Source: Lumnitzera littorea
Lineage: Eukaryota; Streptophyta; Magnoliopsida; Myrtales; Combretaceae
Reading direction: 5' to 3'
Assembly (NCBI GenBank): GCA_024138015.1
Contig: JAMXBB010000010.1
Location: 14,541,835-14,605,834, forward strand
Length of the DNA stretch: 64,000 bases
Below are positions 1 through 9,669 of the stretch, piece by piece; position 1 is the stretch's first letter, and each line of letters starts with the position of its first letter. A program made the translations under genes and the position numbers. Below the pieces are notes generated by a model, which searched no databases, was not told the origin of the DNA, and saw nothing but the letters and a program-made list of their open reading frames with translations.

Positions 1-2093
1 TAAAGTCTCAATCTCTAGTTAATCTAACAAGGTTCATGCTGCTCCTTCATCATCTTCAAAATAATAATATTCGCATCCTCTATTTGGATCCTCATACTGG
101 TAACCATAATCTTCATAATAGTATTGTTAAAAATCCTCATACCTTGTTTTTGAAACTAAAAAAAAAAATTCCTCAAAGGGTGAGCAATACCCAATATAGG
201 ATACACAAGCATGTTTACACGAGATAAGTAAACATACATTCACATGCAGCTTAATGATAAAATAAAACAACCACAGGTTATTATCTTTATTTAATCTAAC
301 AAACGACATCGTTCTAGTATCCCAAAAACTTGGAGCAACTCACGATTCTAATAAACAATATATATAAATACTATATAGGTATCAATATTAGGTCCTCCTC
401 AACACCCTAGAAACTAAGAACCAACTTAGATTTACTCGGATAATTTTAAAGTGTGACTCTATTGGGGACAACATCTCACTAAGATCACTAGAGTACCACC
501 CCAAGATCACCAGTCCTCCCAGTCCCTTGAGCCTAACTAAGCGCAATCAACACTCATTCATTAGTGGCCAAAGTCATTTTAGTCTAGTTACGTTTCTTTA
601 TCCTAATAAGCATAAGCAACAAACAGTATCCCGTACTTGAATCCTGAGAATAACTGATAGAGTCTACGTCAAAGATCCTTTTAGTATCAATACCTATAGC
701 ATAATGTAGAAAGAACAACTTTAGAATTTCTTTCTGAGATTCCTTATCCTAGCTAAGTCTTTTTGCTTATCTAACTTGGTTTCTAAGTCCAAACTTAACA
801 TTGCCTAAGGTTTTAGAACCAATGTAAGCTTTTAAATTGGTTTATAATTGATTAGGTTATGCTTTAGAGGGTTAAGAAACAAGAAATAAGAAGAAAGGAA
901 GAGGTTACTACTCTACACCTATAGATCATGGCTATAGACCTTAGTTGTGATTTCCATCTTGAAACCACGGCAAGACCACACTCGAGATCACGGCTGTGAA
1001 CTTTGGCCGTAATCCTCCCTATTTGGATTACAACAAGATCACAACTAGAATACTACCATGAACTTTAGCTGTGATCCTCTCAGCCACAAATTCCTTCAAT
1101 TCCCTCACCTACACTTCACCCTAATATATCCATAAGGACCACGGGCAAGATCACTCCCGTGTTCATGGTCGTATTCACTTATTATGCAAATTTCCTCTCC
1201 AAAACTCAACTCTTTACACCAAAATCCTATCACCAACACAATCCATCCTCTCAGTCAATCCCATCAACATCTCAAATCTCATTGAACACAAATCTATCTT
1301 TATTTAACAATCAATAACTACAACCATTGAATTATAATTTGCATCAACTTCTCTTATCAACAAAAAATTTAAACAAATAACGCTTTAGGGTTGAAGTCTT
1401 ACCATTGGGAATGAGAAACACCACCACCTACGAAATCATAGTACTTTGGAACCTCAAAACCTGACCTTTAATTTGTTTCTCTCCTTGCCTAGATGGAAAA
1501 TAAATTCTTATATATCAAAACTAGAAAACTTGTCGAGAAACACTTAAAATCACCACTTACCTTATTCCTTCCTTTCAATTTTGTGAGCCTACTATAGCTT
1601 CTTGGTCAAACTCAATCTATGCAAAGTAGTCTTATGTGTGAGAAAGTGTATATAAGTGTGATATGTTGATTGATGAGTCATAGAATGGTTCATAACCTCT
1701 TTGGTATTTATTGTTGGATGAGGCATGCTTAGTTATTAGCTTTGATGATTTCAGTTAGGCTGTTGCTTGTTTATGATTATTGATTAAGATCTATACTAAC
1801 TTGGATAAGAAGTTATGCACTAATTATTAACCCTGCCTCTTAAGGTATTCACTTAAGTGAACCTAATAATGAGGCTTTAGAGATGGAAACATAAATGAAA
1901 TGAAGTAAAAGCTTAGCTAATAAATAGATGAGCAAGCTTGCTTGGTAATTGCTTAATATTGCTTGGTTTTCTTAGGTACGTAGTTATTGCATTTCATGGC
2001 ATGGCATGAAAAGGACCTATAGGTTACATTTTCTAAAACTAGGATTTTGCTTTGTTAAGTTTTATTTTGAAAACCTGAGTTTTATTAAGCAAA
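1..2093. other. Gene-free TE-derived region left of element A
   Basis: I see no supported gene here. All six frames are short and stop-broken. The composition and the mix of T-rich and GTTAGG/TTGCTTGG-type phrases resemble the long LTRs of decayed Tekay-type gypsy elements, but I found no termini. A degenerate repeat cluster (about 925-1185) is listed separately. Confidence 0.4.
925..1185. repeat. Degenerate GATCACGGCTGTGAAC-type repeat cluster
   Basis: Variants of a phrase built on GATCACGGC-TGTGAACTTT-GGCCGTGATC recur several times, some of them inverted (near 925, 980, 1040 and 1140). The phrase is itself close to palindromic. It is not coding and its origin is unknown. It may be part of an LTR or a short satellite-like expansion. 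Confidence 0.4.
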
Positions 2094-2962
2094 CAATAGG
2101 AATTAGGCTACTTGGCCATTAACTCGTAGTTGAGCCCAAGGACTAGAGGGACTGGTAAAATGAATCTTCCTGTTCTAGCTAACTCTTGTCAAGGCCGAGT
2201 ATCTCCTTGTTGACCTGTTCTACATGCTGAGCCGAATGATTGTCTATTTCCCACATATAGTGTGCCGAGAAGTGGAAGGCTGAGACAACAGCTAATCCTC
2301 ATTTAGACTCATGCATAGCTAATCACTTATTCGGCATCACCTTTGCCGAGGTGATGAGAGAGATACTCTAGATTGACTAAGCCACCTCTGCTCGAACAAG
2401 TAAGCCGACTGTAATTTTTGTCCACATTTTCCAATAGCATTACCAATATAACATCACCATATGTACAGAATCTTATGTAGAATCATTACACCAATGATTG
2501 TTTTCCTTGAATATTTATTTTTACCCTTTGTATCTTGTATATTACTTTCTTAGGAAATGCCCTTTTGTCTTTTCCCTTTTGGGCAAGTTGCCCTAACTCA
2601 TAGGTATAAATACCCTTGTATTTGTAGTCGTAGATAAGAGATTATCACTAATAGACTTGACATTTTGTCTATCGTAAACATTACTCTATTTACACTCATT
2701 TCACTCTTATCCTAACCCTTAAGCAAGGCTAGGTGGTGACTAACTTCACTAGACTGTCTCGTACATCATATCGAGTTGTGCCGTGAGTCTTCAGAAGTTC
2801 TATTGGTATATCATATCCATTAGGGCTATTCGTGAGTTTTTGCTTACTTTTCATTTGCATATGTTGTCTCGTATATTCCCCATTATTTCCTTTTTGAGCT
2901 TTCAATAAGCTTGGACCCATTCAACGACCAGCTTTGTCTGTCTTTGGTCACGGTTTGCAACA
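2094..2962 (+). repeat. 5' LTR of element A
   Basis: It aligns along its length to 7647-8531 and to the LTRs of B and D. The family consensus start is TGATAGGAATC; here it has decayed to CAATAGGAATT. The end is GGTTTGCAACA, three bases before the primer site. Confidence 0.88.
2605..2612 (+). promoter_or_regulatory. LTR TATA box (TATAAATA)
   Basis: TATAAATAC is conserved in every LTR of this family (for example 8174, 53232, and the minus-strand copies in B). Transcription would be expected to start about 25-35 bases downstream. The duplicated R-U5 fragment in element B begins at the equivalent point, which supports that position. Confidence 0.7.
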
Positions 2963-2965
2963 TTT

Positions 2966-2977
2966 TGGTATCAGAGT
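2966..2977 (+). other. Primer binding site, tRNA-iMet (element A)
   Basis: TGGTATCAGAGT starts three bases after the LTR. It is complementary to the 3' end of plant initiator Met tRNA (canonical TGGTATCAGAGC) with the last base changed. Confidence 0.88.
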
Positions 2978-3164
2978 AAAGGTTTTGTTTAAGTTGTGGT
3001 TTGTGTTTGAAGTTCTATTAATACTCTGTTTTGCATGTATGGAATAGAGTAAGTTACGATGTTCGTTTGATTGCTGTGTTTATTAGTTGTTACCTTTTCT
3101 GGTTTGTGGAAGTGTTTGCTATATCACCTATTTGAAGAGTTTGAGCTTTGAATTTATAGAGAAA

Positions 3165-4260
3165 ATGACTAACCCAAGTGTAAACATTGGTGCTGAAGAT
3201 GACAATAGTAGGGTTGTCCACCATGGACGACAGTTTCAAGGAACACCTAGGAGCATTGATGAGAGACTAAATGAGGTAGCTAACCTCTTGGTAGATCTGA
3301 CCCAAGTTGTTTACATGTTGGCTTGCCAATCGACTGAGGCCGTACAAAACACTCCACAAGCTGCTCAACTTGTTAAAGAACTTAGCTCGACCAGTTCGAG
3401 GTGAACAAGTAAGACGAAGGATAGACCTGAGGGAACCAGATGAAGAGGACGAGGAAGAGTATTAGTATTTTGAAGACGAATGAGCTTAAGTTCCTAAAGC
3501 ATCTAACCATATGAAGCTTCGGATTCCGAGATTCAATGGATTTGGGAATGTTGATGAATATCTAGAGTAAAAAGAGAAAGTGGAGTATGTTTTTTACTAT
3601 TATCAGTATGAGGACTACGAGGAAGTGAGGATTGCTGCTGTCAAGTTCTTTGGATATGCTACCATTTGGTAGAAGAATTTCCAAGTTATGAGGGGGCGAG
3701 AGCGCTATTGAGAGATTAATACTTGACTCGAGATGAAGAGAATACTTAAAAACAGGTTCGTGTCGGAAACTTATTTGCAAGACACTTTTATTCGGCTTTA
3801 GGATTTGAGATAAGGAGGCCAAACAGTTGACGAGCATGTCCAGGAATTCCAAATGCTCATGATTCAATGTGAAGTAGAGGAGCCCCTAATGTAAACAATC
3901 TCTAGGTTCATCATAGGATCAAGAGGTGATATTTAAGACATTATAAAACTCCAACGATTCACAACAATGGATAAAGTCATCCAAATAGTTCAACGAGTGG
4001 AGAGGTAGAAAAGAAGCCGAGTATCTACTAGAATGCCAACTAGCCAACCTGAATAGGGAAGTCATCAAGTTTAGTCAAGTATTAAGTCAATCTGAAAGGT
4101 GGATGTCTGAGTCGACCAAAAAGGCCAACTTGATAGTGATGTACCGACTCGAACTTACGAAAAGGGTTAGGGGTCAGGCAGAAAGACAAGCCAGATCAAA
4201 TACTTTAAGTGCTAAGAGTTTGAACATATGGCCGCTTAGTGCTCGAATCGAAGAACTATG
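3165..4260 (+). pseudogene. gag pseudogene of element A
   Basis: This would encode the capsid/nucleocapsid polyprotein that packages the element RNA. I chose the start at 3165 (MTNPSVN) because it matches MLDPSMN in element D; the longer open frame from 3087 adds unconserved residues. The first 80 codons are open, then stops appear. The capsid region aligns with the gag of B and D, including an RISSFNR-FGNVDEYL-type segment near 3530. A zinc-knuckle remnant (FKC, EHMAA, C) lies near 4195-4250, with one cysteine codon lost. An acidic stretch follows before the protease. Confidence 0.82.
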
Positions 4261-4429
4261 GTAATTAAGGGAGATGTATCAAAGTTAGAGGTAGAGAGTA
4301 CTGACGAGGAACCCGAGGAGAAAGAGATCGCTATTGAGAAAAAAGATGCTGAGAAAGAACTTATTGAAGAAGACGTATTTGTCGAGGACTTGGATTAGTT
4401 GGTCTTAGTTTTCCGACGTACAATAAGCA

Positions 4430-4995
4430 TGGAACCCTTACGAGAGGAGGAGTAGAGGGAGAATTTGTTTTATACCACTTGTAAGGTGAATGACTTGGTG
4501 CGAGCATTAATTATGGATAGTAGGAGTTACACTAATGTGGCATCAGCCGAAATGGTCACATAGTTGAAGTTGCCGACCATTGTACACCTAAAGCTGTATA
4601 AGTTACATTGGCTAAATGATAAAGGAGCATTATATGTCACCTAGCAAGTACTACTACCGATCACGATAAAAAACTATTCTAACGAGATTCTCTGCGATGT
4701 GCTACTTATGTGTGCCTTATATGTATTACTTAGCTGACCATGGTTGTTTGATAGGAGAGTTATCAACGACGGTTACAGGAGCACGTATGTGTTCAAAAAG
4801 GATGGCCAGAGGATCACACTAAACTCGATGCAGTCAAGTGAAGTTAACAAACTACAGACCAAACTTGTTCGCAAATCAAAGAAGGCTCTAGTGATAAGTA
4901 GAGCTAAGCTTCGAGAGACCCTTAAAGCTGATACACCAACCCTTATGTTGGTCAGGTGCCTATTAGAGATGAAGGAGCAGGGTAAATTACCTTAG
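4430..4995 (+). pseudogene. Retropepsin-like protease pseudogene of element A
   Basis: This would be the aspartic protease that cleaves Gag-Pol. The motif region reads IMDSRSYTNVAS near 4510-4545, where the family normally has D-S/G-G-S, so the catalytic glycine is replaced by arginine. The FDRRVINDG motif typical of this gypsy protease type follows at 4744. Codons 4744-4995 are open; upstream there are stops. The same arginine occurs in element B. It is not expected to be functional. Confidence 0.8.
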
Positions 4996-5049
4996 GAAAT
5001 AAAAAGTTGCTGGACAAATATGCTGACCTATTCCTAGAACAGTTACCCA

Positions 5050-6345
5050 TAGGATTACCCCTAATTCGTGATATAGAATACTGCATTGACTTAACACTTA
5101 GCGCCACGCTGTCGAATAAGCCTACCTATTAAACGAGTCTTGAACAGGTTTCTGAGCTTCAATGTCAAGTTAATGAGTTATTGGAAATAGGATATGTTAA
5201 AGAAAGTCTTAGCCCTTGCGTTGTATCGTCACTTCTAGTGTTGAAAAAGGATGGAACATAGCAGATATGTGTAGATAGCCAAGTTGTGAACAAGATCACA
5301 ATCAAATATAAGCATCCCATTCTTACATTAGAGGTCATGCTGGATGAACTAAGTGGAGTCAAGATCTTCAGCAAGATTGATCTGAAATCTGGCTGCCATC
5401 GGATTCACATGAGATTAGGAGATGAGTGGAAAATTGCATTTAAAACTCGACATGGACTTTATGAGTGGATGGTCATGCCATTCGGCTTGTTGAATGCCCT
5501 GAGCACTTTCATGAGGCTAATGAACCATGTGCTAAGACATCTAATAGAAAAAGTGCGTCGTAGTATACTTTGACGATATCCTAGTCTACAGTACTGACAT
5601 GCCGAGTTACTATAAGCATCTCTAGCTGTATTGGATATCTTCTGTGCTAAGAGATTATTTAGTAACTTAAAGAAATGTTGCTTTTGCTAAGAGGAAGTGG
5701 TATTCTTGGACTATGTAGTAAGTGGATGAGGCTTATGAGTGGATAATGAGAAGAGTCGAGCACTCGTTGAGTGGCCGATTCCTACTATTTGTATCGACAT
5801 AAGAAGTTTCTATAGACTGGCTTCATTCTATAGGCAATTCATTAAGAATTTTAGTACCTTCGCTGCACGCCTTACTGAGTTGACAAAGAAAAACACTGAC
5901 TTCCGATGGGGAGAAAGGGAGGGGAGGAGTTTTGCCGAGATAAAGGAGAGACTGACCTCTGCCCTAGTATTAGTTCTACCTGACTTCGAGAAGATATTTG
6001 AGTTGGAATGCGACGTGTCAGGCATTGGAATATGCGTTGTCTTAATGCAAGAAGGCCAACTAATTGCCTTCTATAGTGAGAAGCTTAGAGGATCTCAGTT
6101 AAATTACTCTATATATGACAAAGAACTCTTGGCGCTGATCCAAGCACTATAGGTATGGCAGTATTATTTATTGTCAACAGAATTTGTCATATATACTGAC
6201 CATGAGTCACTGAGGTACCTCCAAAATTAGACCAAGTTATCGAAGCGATAGGCGAGATGGGTTGAATTCCTTAAAGGATTTAATTTTGTAATAAAATACA
6301 AACAAGAAAAGAGCAATGTAGTTGCAGATGCTCTCTTGAGAAGAC
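5050..6345 (+). pseudogene. Reverse transcriptase-RNase H pseudogene of element A
   Basis: The RT part (about 5050-5730) shows KIDLKSGCH, FKTRHGLYEW and MPFGL, then a frameshift near 5560 followed by the catalytic YFDDIL motif (about 5562-5580). The RNase H part (5739-6340) shows ECDVSGIG, FYSEKL, DKELLALI and TDHESLRYL, ending with an ADAL-like motif. In-frame stops and frameshifts separate the segments. Function is known from the family: copying the RNA into cDNA and removing the RNA template. Domain order and spacing are normal for gypsy pol. Confidence 0.9.
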
Positions 6346-6479
6346 ATACACTCCTAAGTGAACTAAAGATACGTTTATTTGGGTTTACAAGCATCAAAGA
6401 GCAATATTTCGGGAATCCACACTTTAGACTCATATTTCTTCGATGTGTTAATGGAAGAACAGTGGACAAGTATCATATG

Positions 6480-7716
6480 GAAGATGGCTACTTGTTCTGA
6501 GGTGGAAAATTATGTGTGCTGACTTATTTACTACAGGAACTATTGATTAGGGAAGCCCACAGTGGAGGACTATTCAGACATTTTAGAAAGAGAAGGATGT
6601 ATGAGTTGCTAAGCAGTCAATTGTTTTGGCCTAGGATAAGGCAAGATGTGCACCGAATTGTTGAAAGCTATGCTGCATAAAAGGGCTAAGTGTCAAACTG
6701 AAAAAGGGAAAGCAATGCCTTTATCTGTTTCGACGAAATCGTGGACTGAGTTGAGCATAGATTTTGTCTTTGGATTATTACGAACTGCCTAAGGCAAAGA
6801 TTCTGTAATGGTTGTGGTGAATCGGTTTAGCAAGATGGCGCACTTTATGCCTTGCGCCAAAACTAACAATGCTTCGACTATTACTTCTCTTTTCTTGAAA
6901 GAGATTGTACGGATGCATGGCATGCCAACAAGTGTAGTCTTCGATAGAGACTCAAAGTTCTTGAGCCATTTTTAGAGGACTTTGTGGCGTTGGATGGGGA
7001 CTAAACTACTATTCAGTACTTCTTATCACCTTTAAATTGACGAGCAAACAGAGGTGGTTAATTGCACTTTAGGATCATTACTCTGAGCTACAATGGGTAA
7101 GAACTTTGCCAATTGGGACGTTTGCTTATCTGTGGTCAAATTCGCTTACAATCAAATAGTGTATGACACCACCAAGCATACCCCCTTTGAAGTTATCTAA
7201 GGTTTCAATCTCAAGTTGCCCCTCGATCACACCCTTGTACCTGTACCTGTACCCATGCAAGAAGACCCAGACACAAGAGTCAGAGCACAACCCCTTCAGC
7301 ACATTTATGACAAAGTCACTTGGCACATCAACTAAGCTGTTGGAAGAATAGGAGAGAAAGCCAAGGGTAGGATAGCTAAACAATTCTATAAAGGATACTT
7401 GGTATGGCTACACTTCAGTAAGAAATGATTTTTGAGCAAGAGGAAGAACAAATTATTTGTAAGAGCTGAAGGACCTTTTAAAATCCTCCAGAAGATTAAT
7501 GATAAAGCCTACAAATTGGAGCTACCTAAGGACTACAGGGTTTTTGATACCTTTAACATTGTCAACCTTAGTCTATATCACCTTAACGAAGAGTTGATCG
7601 AAGACCATTCGGATTTGATCTCAAATCCAAATCAATTTGAAGGGAATGATAAGAATCAAGCCATTAGGCCATTGACCCGCAGTCGAGCCCAAAGACTAAA
7701 GGGATTGGCAAGATGA
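6480..7716 (+). pseudogene. Integrase pseudogene of element A, ending inside the LTR
   Basis: The zinc-binding region lies near 6500-6690 (AHSGG, FRHF). The core carries ELSIDF, FDRDSKF and EVVN for the D,D,E triad, and CLSVVKFAYN follows. The C-terminal part (7432-7716) is open and includes GPFKIL, YKLELP and FNIVNLSLYH, then an acidic segment and an LTRSRAQR-type tail. The 3' LTR begins at 7647, so the last 22 codons and the stop lie in the LTR. There are several stops and frameshifts upstream, and no chromodomain after the core. Confidence 0.88.
7637..7646 (+). other. Polypurine tract of element A
   Basis: TTGAAGGGAA lies immediately before the 3' LTR, as expected for the plus-strand primer. 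In element B the equivalent position reads CAGAAGAAA. Confidence 0.7.
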
Positions 7717-8531
7717 ATCCTCCTACTCCAGTCGACTCTTGCCAAGGCCGAGTATTTCCTTACCGACTTGTTCTGCATGTTGAGTCGAATAACTGCCTAT
7801 TTCTCATAGATAATGTGCTAAGAAGTGGAAGGTTAAAACAACAGCCGATCCTCATTGTCACTCATGCATGACTAATCACTTACTTGGCATCACCTTTGTT
7901 GAGGTGACAAGAGAGATACTTCGAATTGACTAAGCCACCCCTGCTCGAATAAGTAAGCTAACCGTACTTTTTGTCCACATCTTCCAATGGAATCAACAAT
8001 ACGGCATCACCAATACAGCATGTTATGTATATAGAATTATGTGTAGAATCTATTAGACCAATGATTGTTTTCCTTGAATATTCATTTTTACACTTTGTAT
8101 CTTGTACATTACTTCCTTAAGAAATGCCCTTTTTTGTCTTTTCCTTTTTAGGCAAGTTGCCCTAACTTACGGGTATAAATACCTTTATATTTGTAGTTGC
8201 AAATAACAAATTATCATTAATAGACTTGACATTTTTGTCTCTCGTAAACATTACTTTGTTTACACTTATTTCACTCTTATTCTAACCCTTAAGTAAAGCT
8301 AGGTGGCAAATAACCTTATTGGACTATCTCGTGCATCATATCGAGTTGTGTCGGGAGTCATTAGAAGTTTCATTGGTATGTCTATCCATTGGGGTTGTTC
8401 ATAGGTTTTCGCTTACTTTTCATTCACATTTGTTCTCTCGCACATTTCCTATTATTTTCTTTTTGAGCTTTTGGCAAGCTTGAACTCATTCAACGACCGG
8501 CCTTGTCTATCCTTAATTACGGTTCGCAACA
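7647..8531 (+). repeat. 3' LTR of element A
   Basis: It starts TGATAAGAATC and ends GGTTCGCAACA. It carries the TATA box at 8174-8180 and the same order of motifs as the 5' LTR, with scattered substitutions and small indels. Confidence 0.9.
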
Positions 8532-9480
8532 GTTTAGCTTATGAAAGCTTAGTTTTATAAAGCATACACTTGGCTTATAAAAATTGGTTTTTAAGAATAT
8601 AGAAATTGCATGGCTTATGCTAGGTTAAGTTCCTTTTTAGGTTCTTAGATAGGGTAGCCAAATGCCTAGGAGTGTCAACTAATCGAATGGGCTTGGCTTA
8701 GGCTAAGGCTAGGGCTAAGCTATGAAATCAATAACAATGCATGTCAGATACATTAGCATGGTACACGTTTTCTACATATGCATTGCTTGGCTGGTCTAAA
8801 GAGTATTGTGATTGAATTGATGGATTGCTTATATGTTTGTATTATGATTCTACTTGCATTGCTACTTGTTATCTACTTTCACTTTACCTACAAGAAGCTG
8901 AGGGGATAAGTTATTTTATCCTTGGGTTAGAAAAGAAATTAGACATGGACCTCACATCTTGGGAGCAAGAAGATTTGAGAGTGCTAAAAGGGTAACAGTT
9001 TTCCCTATGAGGTGAATAGTTGTAGACTTCGATTCAGGTTCTAAGAGGATGCTTTCCAAGAAAATCATTAAGTAGAAATGTGAAGACTTCAACATACAAA
9101 TTAAACTGCGATGTAGGTTTACTAATGAGATTATAGAATGTAAAGGTATCTTGATGGAAACATGTATTGTGCAAGAGTTGTATAGTTGTGATACTTAGAG
9201 TGTAGCTCATACTTGTAAAAACTTTCGTTGTGATACTTATATGAGAATGTAAGTCAACTTGAAGATAAATACTATATGAAGTGACAGATGATTGATTTAT
9301 AGGTTCTACCTATCCCTAACTCAAGGATAGTAGTTGCAAACTGTCTTTAAGCACCAAAAGACGAGAAAAAGTTTTAAGTAGACATTTTTAAGCTAAAGCA
9401 TTATAAAATACAAGGGGTGATAATACACATTATCCCTATATACATTATGTACACATTTTGCCTTCTCTAAAATAACTTCA
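8532..9480. other. Gene-free region right of element A
   Basis: No coding sequence is supported. The flank at 8532-8580 has phrases (AGTTTTATAAAGCATAC) resembling those just left of the element (AGTTTTATTAAGCAAAC). The style matches long gypsy LTR sequence, so A may sit in an older LTR; this is inference only. Confidence 0.3.
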
Positions 9481-9660
9481 TAAGATCTTACAACAAAAAG
9501 TCAATAATTTACATGCATTTGGTGGGGGAATAAACATGAAAGCATCATCTTGTTGCATGTCCTTAACTACATTCGCCATATAATCTACAACCACATTTAT
9601 CTCCTGAGGAGCAAAAGATAGCCATACTTCCTTAAAGTCCTTAAACTTTTCTCTACACAT
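9481..9660 (-). pseudogene. LINE RNase H C-terminal fragment (probable)
   Basis: The minus-strand reading holds EINVVVDYMANVV followed by FIPPP. This resembles the end of the RNase H domain of plant LINEs (REVN-VAD-LAN, then a short tail with PP). It is open for 60 codons. It lies downstream, in the same orientation, of the LINE zinc-finger fragment at 12.4-13.0 kb, so both may come from one element split by 2.7 kb of other sequence. No poly(A) tail is obvious. Confidence 0.45.
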
Positions 9661-9669
9661 AAATAGAAC

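Larger units (their letters stand above)
2094..8531 (+). mobile_element. Ty3/gypsy LTR retrotransposon A, full length, degenerate
   Basis: The element has two direct LTRs of about 0.87-0.89 kb, an initiator-Met primer site, gag, protease, RT, RNase H and integrase in that order (the gypsy order), and a purine tract just before the 3' LTR. Many stops and frameshifts make it inactive. The LTRs are visibly diverged, so the copy is old. No 5-bp target duplication is evident: GCAAA flanks the left end and GTTTA the right. It belongs to the same family as elements B and D in this window. The clade is inferred: the RT/IN sequence type and the pol-LTR overlap resemble CRM-type chromoviruses, and no chromodomain was seen. 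Confidence 0.92.

Noticed and set aside
3562..3867. 101-codon minus-strand frame resembling 58571-58789
   Set aside because: Both are antisense shadows of the gag capsid region in A and B.
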